From Baffinella frigidus (lineage: Eukaryota > Cryptophyceae > Cryptomonadales > Baffinellaceae): a DNA stretch of 10,770 nucleotides. The notes under the pieces were generated by a model. That model was given only the letters and a program-made list of their open reading frames with translations, was not told the origin of the DNA and did no database searches. Numbering within the stretch: position 1 is the first letter of the stretch; every line of letters starts with the position of its first letter. Position numbers and translations under genes: made by a program. Of the stretch, positions 9,662-10,770 are shown in pieces. The stretch is from positions 1,230,624-1,241,393 of the forward strand of contig MU646328.1 in assembly GCA_026770585.1 (NCBI GenBank). The letters run 5' to 3'.

Positions 9662-10504
9662 ACCCTGAAAAAGCAGGTCTCCGCATCATCAGGGGCAGCG
9701 ACGGTCCCCGCCACCTTCGCGCCGGTCGGCGGGCTGGTGATGCAGCCGGCGTTCCGCATGAACCCGATCCTCGCGGGGGAGGCCACGGCGATCACCGCGA
9801 CGTTCGCGCTCTCCGCGCCCCTCGAGGCGTCCGAGTCGGTCTTCATCGCGCTCCCGTCCTTCACGGGCCCCTACCAGACCCAGATCGCCCCGCTGCCCGG
9901 GGTGGTCAACGCGGCGTCCGCGGGGAAGTTCACCGCGTTCTGGACCCAGGACTGCCCCGGGGACACCCTCGCGCTCGTGGTGAAGGAGGGGGAGAGAATC
10001 GCGGCGGAGGAGGTGATCGTCCTGAAACCCAGACCCCAGACCCCAAACCCTAAATCCCAAACCCCAAATCCCAAATCTCACACCCCACACCCCACACCCC
10101 ACACCCCACACCCCACACCCCACACCCCACACCCCAAACCCCCAACCCCAAACTCCAAACCCCAAACCTCAAACCCGACACCCCAAATCCAGGTGATCAA
10201 CTTCGTGATCCCGGCATCTGGAGGGATCCGCCTGCCGTCCGCGGGGCTCTCGGGTACCCTCACCCCTCAACCCTAACCTTGAACCCCCAAACCTGCAACC
10301 CCATAATAAATATTACATAATAAACAATAATCAATCAACAGTAAATGATTAACAATTAACAGTTAACAATTAACATCAAACATGTACAATAAAAAATAAG
10401 AAATGAATAATTAACCCTAACCCGAAACCTTCGACCAGGGAGCTCATCCGCGTCCCGCCGGCGCCTCCTGCAGATCTCGTCCGGGATCGGGCTGTGGACT
10501 GACG
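188..10504 (+). CDS. Middle part of a large repetitive protein gene, 30 exons, partial at both ends
   Basis: Thirty exons joined at CAG/GT borders give 1023 whole codons without a stop. Frame is kept at all 29 junctions, nine of which split a codon; 20 introns are phase 0, six phase 1 and three phase 2. The product is seven tandem units of 131-148 residues. Each has a gap-free 22-residue block ending in LPGF-like residues (ends at residues 101, 248, 396, 533, 668, 799, 931). A later block resembles GIxIPxxG (near 168, 314, 451, 586, 718, 850, 991). A tryptophan lies 21-39 residues after the first block in five units. N-x-S/T sequons occur at N284, N289, N405, N462, N686, N777 and N832. Third codon positions are mostly G or C, unlike the introns. 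No start codon, signal peptide, membrane segment or stop is inside the window. I do not recognise the family. A secreted or surface role is inferred only from sequons, cysteines and beta-like periodicity. Confidence 0.9.
309..643 (+). repeat. Intron 1: AT-rich start, then CACTAAA/CACCAAA heptamers
   Basis: Positions 309-400 are AT-rich and non-repetitive, and hold one reverse-oriented G-rich telomere-like piece at 361-375. From about 395 to 640 the sequence is degenerate CACTAAA and CACCAAA heptamers. Nothing else is seen. Confidence 0.8.
644..695 (+). CDS. Exon 2 (residues 41-58)
   Basis: Between CAG at 641-643 and GTAAAC at 696. It reads [18 protein letters not shown] and ends after the first base of a glycine codon that exon 3 completes. 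It opens repeat unit 1. Confidence 0.8.
696..866 (+). repeat. Intron 2: CCCCAAA, CCCCACA and CCCTACA heptamers
   Basis: Successive blocks of CCCCAAA, CCCCACA and CCCTACA, then CACTAAA-like units. Its length of 171 is a multiple of three and the stretch from 683 is open through it, but the low-complexity content and the clean borders make it an intron. Confidence 0.8.
867..1036 (+). CDS. Exon 3 (residues 58-114), first LPGF-type block
   Basis: Completes the split glycine and ends on a codon boundary before GTGAAC at 1037. It carries the block of unit 1 at residues 80-101, ending LKLAGF, then a cysteine-bearing stretch (GCTSTCTRA). A second, stronger-looking donor (GTAAGC) at 1121 would extend the exon by 28 open codons. 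Confidence 0.85.
1037..1399 (+). repeat. Intron 3: mixed heptamers with a CCCTGAA array and a duplicated donor
   Basis: Positions 1101-1130 repeat the end of exon 3 and its donor region. A CCCTGAA array follows at about 1153-1201, then CCCTAAA, CCCTACA and CACTAAA units up to the CAG at 1397-1399. Confidence 0.8.
1400..1477 (+). CDS. Exon 4 (residues 115-140)
   Basis: 26 codons, phase 0 at both ends, from CAG|GTGTCC to TGG|GTCGAA. It reads [15 protein letters not shown] and on to ARW. The closing tryptophan (140) matches the W found after the first block in other units. Confidence 0.8.
1478..1767 (+). repeat. Intron 4: CACTAAA heptamers
   Basis: CCCTGAA and CCCTAAA units, then a CACTAAA array at about 1530-1650, then CCCTAAA and CCCCAAA variants. 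The donor begins GTCG and the next exon also begins GTCG. No gene is seen inside. Confidence 0.8.
1768..1977 (+). CDS. Exon 5 (residues 141-210)
   Basis: 70 codons, phase 0 at both ends. It finishes unit 1 ([16 protein letters not shown], then SLVVLPFIG at residues 167-175) and starts the linker into unit 2 ([12 protein letters not shown]). The donor at 1978 follows CCG. Confidence 0.85.
1978..2283 (+). repeat. Intron 5: CCCCAAA and CCATAAA heptamers
   Basis: CCCCAAA arrays at about 2005-2060 and 2113-2170, with CCATAAA units near 2216-2250. The intron begins GTGCT and the next exon also begins GTGCT. Confidence 0.8.
2284..2351 (+). CDS. Exon 6 (residues 211-233)
   Basis: [15 protein letters not shown], then the first six residues of the unit 2 block (from 227). 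It ends inside an ATG codon whose G is supplied by exon 7. This is the only donor not preceded by G (T|GTAAAA). Confidence 0.75.
2352..2483 (+). repeat. Intron 6: CCCAAAA/CCCCAAA repeats
   Basis: 132 bases of irregular CCCAAAA and CCCCAAA units. It interrupts the 22-residue block, a position no other unit shares. Confidence 0.8.
2484..2550 (+). CDS. Exon 7 (residues 233-255)
   Basis: Completes the split methionine and reads [19 protein letters not shown], the rest of the unit 2 block (LPLF at 245-248). The donor is placed at CAG|GTTCAA (2551), which keeps frame with exon 8. The GT at 2537 (GG|GTGACC) is a weaker alternative and would break frame. Confidence 0.75.
2551..2865 (+). repeat. Intron 7: CCATAAA, CCATACA and CCACACA arrays
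   Basis: CCATAAA-like units at 2580-2700, a near-perfect CCATACA array at about 2700-2770, then CCACACA at 2771-2798. A segment including ATATTCCATAATCCGTAAAC occurs twice, near 2613 and 2682. Confidence 0.8.
2866..2995 (+). CDS. Exon 8 (residues 256-299)
   Basis: 43 codons plus one base. It shows the conserved tryptophan (LATW, W272), SQTLAFRV, two sequons (N284, N289) and three cysteines. The split codon GAG is completed by exon 9. Confidence 0.85.
2996..3228 (+). repeat. Intron 8: CCCTAAA-type heptamers
   Basis: Mixed CCCTAAA, CCCTGAA, CCCCAAA and CCCTCAA units. Donor GTAAGC. Nothing else is seen. Confidence 0.8.
3229..3284 (+). CDS. Exon 9 (residues 299-317)
   Basis: Starts after CAG with A, an exception to the CAG|G rule, but completes GAG and reads [19 protein letters not shown]. 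It leads straight into the second conserved block of unit 2 in exon 10. Confidence 0.8.
3285..3454 (+). repeat. Intron 9: perfect CCCTAAA array
   Basis: Five uninterrupted CCCTAAA copies at 3340-3374, then CCCTGAA and CCCTAAA, flanked by CACTAAA and CCCCAAA variants. This is the cleanest plant-type telomere motif in the window. Confidence 0.85.
3455..3523 (+). CDS. Exon 10 (residues 318-340)
   Basis: 23 codons, phase 0. [19 protein letters not shown] matches [20 protein letters not shown] of exon 1, confirming the unit period. It starts with C after CAG. Confidence 0.85.
3524..3721 (+). repeat. Intron 10: CCCCAAA heptamers
   Basis: Irregular first 80 bases, then CCCCAAA, CCCCACA and CCCAATC-like units to CAG at 3719-3721. 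Confidence 0.8.
3722..3800 (+). CDS. Exon 11 (residues 341-367)
   Basis: [17 protein letters not shown] and on to AAPR. It begins unit 3 and parallels [12 protein letters not shown] of exon 6. It ends with the first base of an alanine codon completed by exon 12. Confidence 0.8.
3801..4070 (+). repeat. Intron 11: heptamers, small fold-back and AT-rich tail
   Basis: A reverse-oriented GGGGTT at 3815-3820 can pair with AACCCC at 3832-3837. CCCCAAA and CCCTGAA arrays follow (about 3833-3945), then an AT-rich stretch at 3966-4025. Confidence 0.8.
4071..4132 (+). CDS. Exon 12 (residues 367-387)
   Basis: Completes the split alanine and reads [20 protein letters not shown] then E, the first 13 residues of the unit 3 block (from 375). 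A decayed copy of this exon lies in the next intron. Confidence 0.85.
4133..4484 (+). repeat. Intron 12: decayed exon copy plus CCCTCAA/CCCTGAA arrays
   Basis: Positions 4150-4360 are largely non-heptamer and contain the ghost of exon 12. CCCTCAA and CCCTGAA arrays fill about 4376-4459. The acceptor CAG is at 4482-4484. Confidence 0.8.
4219..4266 (+). pseudogene. Decayed duplicate of exon 12 inside intron 12
   Basis: These 48 bases match the end of exon 12 (4085-4132) at 36 positions, and the following donor region matches as well (GTGAACCCC against GTGAATCCT). Translation gives [15 protein letters not shown] against [19 protein letters not shown] at 4207-4209 is in frame, and no AG lies between it and the copy, so it cannot be included as an in-frame exon. 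Confidence 0.75.
4485..4526 (+). CDS. Exon 13 (residues 388-401)
   Basis: 14 codons, phase 0: [14 protein letters not shown]. It finishes the unit 3 block (LFGF at 393-396). It is one of the shortest exons. Confidence 0.8.
4527..4642 (+). repeat. Intron 13: CCCCAAA-type repeats
   Basis: The shortest intron, 116 bases, of CCCCAAA, CCAAATC and CCATAAC-like units. Confidence 0.8.
4643..4774 (+). CDS. Exon 14 (residues 402-445)
   Basis: 44 codons, phase 0. [15 protein letters not shown] with sequon N405, then [20 protein letters not shown]. The strand pattern matches [12 protein letters not shown] of exon 27. Confidence 0.85.
4775..4989 (+). repeat. Intron 14: CCCTACA/CCCCACA and 14-mer repeats
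   Basis: CCCTACA and CCCCACA units, then a 14-base repeat of CCCTGAACACTAAC near 4866-4900, then CCCTAAA and CCCCAAA. Donor and next exon both begin GTCC. Confidence 0.8.
4990..5031 (+). CDS. Exon 15 (residues 446-459)
   Basis: 14 codons, phase 0: [14 protein letters not shown]. It is the second conserved block of unit 3 and closely matches GGIRLPSAG of exon 29 and AGITIPARG of exon 27. Confidence 0.85.
5032..5276 (+). repeat. Intron 15: CCCCAAA arrays
   Basis: Long CCCCAAA arrays at about 5060-5120 and 5177-5258. Between donor and acceptor the sense strand has no AG dinucleotide. Confidence 0.85.
5277..5357 (+). CDS. Exon 16 (residues 460-486)
   Basis: 27 codons, phase 0: [20 protein letters not shown] and on, with sequon N462. 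It links unit 3 to unit 4. Confidence 0.8.
5358..5584 (+). repeat. Intron 16: about 32-bp tandem repeats
   Basis: Three to four degenerate copies of a unit of about 32 bases built on ACGCTAACGTGCCC plus CCCCTACCCCAAACC, at 5411-5530. They are flanked by CCCTAAA-type heptamers. Confidence 0.7.
5585..5642 (+). CDS. Exon 17 (residues 487-506)
   Basis: [20 protein letters not shown]. It ends with the first base of a glycine codon completed by exon 18. Confidence 0.8.
5643..5882 (+). repeat. Intron 17: 11-bp CCCTAAATAAA repeats
   Basis: From 5650 to about 5770 the repeat period is 11, with unit CCCTAAATAAA and variants CCCTGAATAAA and CCCTAACTAAA. It then returns to heptamers. Confidence 0.85.
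5883..5970 (+). CDS. Exon 18 (residues 506-535)
   Basis: [20 protein letters not shown] and on to ALEMPGFS. The whole 22-residue block of unit 4 lies in this exon (512-533). It ends with two bases of an arginine codon completed by exon 19. Confidence 0.85.
5971..6197 (+). repeat. Intron 18: mixed heptamers
   Basis: CCCTCAA, CCCTACA, CCCTAAA and CCCCAAA units, with a short non-repeat patch at 6056-6090. Confidence 0.8.
6198..6271 (+). CDS. Exon 19 (residues 535-560)
   Basis: [18 protein letters not shown] then VHWLSA, with the conserved tryptophan at 556. The split glycine is completed by exon 20. Confidence 0.8.
6272..6497 (+). repeat. Intron 19: 11-bp CCCTAAACCCA repeats, then CCCCAAA
   Basis: About seven copies of the 11-base unit CCCTAAACCCA from 6277, then CACCAAA, then a CCCCAAA array at about 6438-6494. 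Confidence 0.85.
6498..6640 (+). CDS. Exon 20 (residues 560-607)
   Basis: 48 codons counting the split glycine. [20 protein letters not shown], then KFVLPAAG (586-593), the second conserved block of unit 4, then [10 protein letters not shown]. It is the best match to exon 1. Confidence 0.85.
6641..6838 (+). repeat. Intron 20: CCATAAA/CCATACA/CCATGAA arrays
   Basis: Almost all heptamers of the CCATNNA type. The reverse strand gives long open frames reading GLWFMVY repeats, which are artefacts of the array. Confidence 0.85.
6839..7027 (+). CDS. Exon 21 (residues 608-670)
   Basis: 63 codons, phase 0. [20 protein letters not shown], two cysteines, then the unit 5 block at 647-668 ending EITLELPGF, the textbook form of the motif in this window. 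Confidence 0.9.
7028..7215 (+). repeat. Intron 21: CCCCAAA repeats
   Basis: CCCCAAA with irregular CCCAAAC and CTCCAAA variants. Nothing else is seen. Confidence 0.8.
7216..7329 (+). CDS. Exon 22 (residues 671-708)
   Basis: 38 codons, phase 0. [19 protein letters not shown] (sequon N686, W689), then [17 protein letters not shown]. Confidence 0.85.
7330..7660 (+). repeat. Intron 22: CACTAAA, CATGAAA and CCATAAA arrays
   Basis: CACTAAA and CATGAAA units at 7378-7455, a long CCATAAA array at about 7475-7545, and a second copy of its start near 7606-7640. Confidence 0.8.
7661..7747 (+). CDS. Exon 23 (residues 709-737)
   Basis: 29 codons, phase 0. [20 protein letters not shown] then HLGITLSAQ. 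It holds the second conserved block of unit 5 (718-724). Confidence 0.85.
7771..7950 (+). repeat. Short interspersed repeats in intron 23
   Basis: CCGCAAAAAAGT-like words occur three times (7771, 7792, 7811). CAGTCTGT/C words occur three to four times. A segment reading roughly GTCTGTGNNCAAACCCCCANTTGCC occurs twice (near 7858 and 7895). Confidence 0.6.
7975..8113 (+). repeat. 24-base direct repeats 115 bases apart
   Basis: 7975-7998 and 8090-8113 match at 23 of 24 positions (AAAGGCTCTAATTC then Y then TACTGCGAC). Similarity fades downstream. They flank a hairpin at 8018-8060. Confidence 0.8.
8018..8060 (+). other. Hairpin in intron 23
   Basis: CTGTCGG at 8018-8024 pairs perfectly with CCGACAG at 8054-8060, and CCCCC at 8032-8036 pairs with GGGGG at 8046-8050. 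It could fold in RNA or DNA. It resembles no RNA family I can name. Confidence 0.6.
8220..8282 (+). CDS. Exon 24 (residues 738-758)
   Basis: 21 codons, phase 0: [20 protein letters not shown] then Q. It begins unit 6. Confidence 0.75.
8283..8408 (+). repeat. Intron 24: degenerate heptamers
   Basis: 126 bases of irregular CCCCAAA and CCTCAAA-type units. The start (CCAGGTGTGGCC across the donor) resembles the acceptor border (CCAGGTCTGGCC) at 11 of 12 positions. Confidence 0.75.
8409..8446 (+). CDS. Exon 25 (residues 759-771)
   Basis: The shortest exon, 38 bases: [12 protein letters not shown] plus two bases of a glycine codon completed by exon 26. It is supported by frame on both sides. Confidence 0.75.
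8447..8798 (+). repeat. Intron 25: CCCTAAA/CCCTGAA heptamers
   Basis: Mixed CCCTCAA, CCCTAAA and CCCTGAA units, with a clean CCCTAAA run at about 8647-8672 and CCCTGAA at about 8713-8740. The acceptor is CTGCAG followed by C. Confidence 0.8.
8799..8937 (+). CDS. Exon 26 (residues 771-817)
   Basis: Completes the split glycine. The unit 6 block lies at 778-799 ([12 protein letters not shown] to LSLPGF), with sequon N777, then [18 protein letters not shown]. Confidence 0.9.
8938..9299 (+). repeat. Intron 26: CCCTAAA, CCATACA and long CCACACA arrays
   Basis: CCCTAAA and CCCTGAA units to 9045, CCATACA at about 9057-9097, and CCACACA at about 9098-9210 with one five-base slip near 9153. This copies the order seen in intron 7. 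Confidence 0.85.
9300..9455 (+). CDS. Exon 27 (residues 818-869)
   Basis: 52 codons, phase 0. [19 protein letters not shown] with sequon N832, then [12 protein letters not shown] (second block, 850-858) and NLISLT. Confidence 0.9.
9456..9676 (+). repeat. Intron 27: CCCTAAA and CCCTCAA arrays, duplicated donor
   Basis: CCCTAAA units, then a copy of the donor border (TCACGGTCTCCAA) at 9555-9567, then CCCTAAA and a CCCTCAA array at about 9617-9664. Confidence 0.85.
9677..10012 (+). CDS. Exon 28 (residues 870-981), longest exon
   Basis: 112 codons, phase 0, uninterrupted over most of unit 7. The block lies at 910-931 ([14 protein letters not shown] to IALPSF), followed by KFTAFW (W958) and [17 protein letters not shown]. 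It shows the unit layout without introns. The frame stays open past 10012 into repeat sequence, but the GTGATC donor followed by an exon beginning GTGATC fits better. Confidence 0.9.
10013..10192 (+). repeat. Intron 28: CCCCAAA and CCCCACA arrays
   Basis: CCCCAAA-like units, then an almost perfect CCCCACA array at about 10081-10135, then CCCCAAA. The intron and the following exon both begin GTGATC. Confidence 0.85.
10193..10253 (+). CDS. Exon 29 (residues 982-1002)
   Basis: [20 protein letters not shown] and a split glycine. Second conserved block of unit 7 (991-999). Confidence 0.85.
10254..10438 (+). repeat. Intron 29: AT-rich, few heptamers
   Basis: Heptamers at the start and end only. 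Positions 10300-10415 are AT-rich, with AACAATTAAC and AACAGTTAAC words repeated. Confidence 0.8.
10439..10504 (+). CDS. Exon 30 (residues 1002-1023)
   Basis: Completes the split glycine: [20 protein letters not shown] then TD. It has a basic RRR at 1008-1010, unusual for this protein. It ends after the first base of the next codon, before GTACAC at 10505. Confidence 0.75.
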
Positions 10505-10770
10505 GTACACCCCAAACCCTAGACCCTAAGGTACACCCTAAACCCTAGACCCTGCGGTAAACCCTAAACCGGGTAAATCCTTAACCCGGTAAACCCTCAA
10601 CCCTAGACCCTAAACCCTGAACCCTAGACCCCAAGCCATGGACCCTGAGCCCTGAACCCTGAACCCTGAACCCTGAACCCTGAGCCCTGAACCCTGAAAC
10701 CTGAACCCTGAACCCTGAACCCTGAACCCTGAACCCTGAACCCTGAGCCCTGAACCCTGAACCCTGAGCC
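10505..10770 (+). repeat. Start of intron 30: donor ladder and CCCTGAA array
   Basis: Five GT donor-like repeats at 10505, 10531, 10557, 10573 and 10589, then an almost pure CCCTGAA array from about 10640 to the window end, with CCCTGAG variants. Confidence 0.8.

Noticed and set aside
9689-10165. 158-codon reverse frame opposite exon 28
   Set aside because: It is a GC-rich shadow of the real exon, joined to a repeat-derived GVWGVGC stretch.
10640-10770. A chromosome end (telomere)
   Set aside because: The array is CCCTGAA with CCCTGAG variants, oriented and placed like other introns, and follows a clean exon-donor border; nothing shows a terminus.

Overview
This window looks like nuclear DNA from a eukaryotic protist, most likely an alga. 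It holds the middle of one large, intron-dense gene on the + strand and no other gene I can support. About 3.1 kb of high-GC coding sequence lies in 30 short exons (38 to 336 bases). The exons are separated by 29 complete introns (116 to 472 bases) made mostly of C-rich telomere-like heptamers: CCCTAAA, CCCTGAA, CCCCAAA, CCATAAA, CACTAAA and relatives. All 30 acceptors are CAG and 26 of 30 are CAG|G. All 30 donors are GT and 29 of 30 are G|GT. Joining the exons gives one reading frame of 1023 whole codons with no stop. Every split codon completes across its intron, so the model is strongly self-supporting. I number residues from the TAC codon at 189 as residue 1. Both ends of the gene are outside the window.

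The protein is built from seven tandem units of about 131 to 148 residues. Each unit carries a 22-residue, gap-free block ending in L-P-G-F or a close variant, with first residues at 80, 227, 375, 512, 647, 778 and 910. A second block about 60 to 70 residues further on reads roughly G-I-x-[LI]-P-x-x-G. I do not recognise the family. Alternating hydrophobic residues suggest beta strands. Seven N-glycosylation sequons and scattered cysteines would fit a secreted or surface protein, but that is inference.

Layout. Positions 1-187 are the tail of an intron, with (GGTT)n and (CT)n tracts. Positions 188-10504 are exons 1-30 with introns 1-29. Positions 10505-10770 are the start of intron 30, ending in a long CCCTGAA array. 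Most introns hold nothing but heptamer repeats. Exceptions are AT-rich islands (introns 1, 11, 29), a decayed exon copy (intron 12), 32-bp repeats (intron 16), 11-bp repeats (introns 17, 19) and a non-heptamer insert with direct repeats and a hairpin (intron 23).

Lineage. CCCTAAA is the plant-type telomere motif, shared by green algae, dinoflagellates and others. CAG|G acceptors recall dinoflagellates, but the complete absence of GC or GA donors argues against a typical one. Prasinophyte green algae are an alternative. I cannot decide from this sequence.
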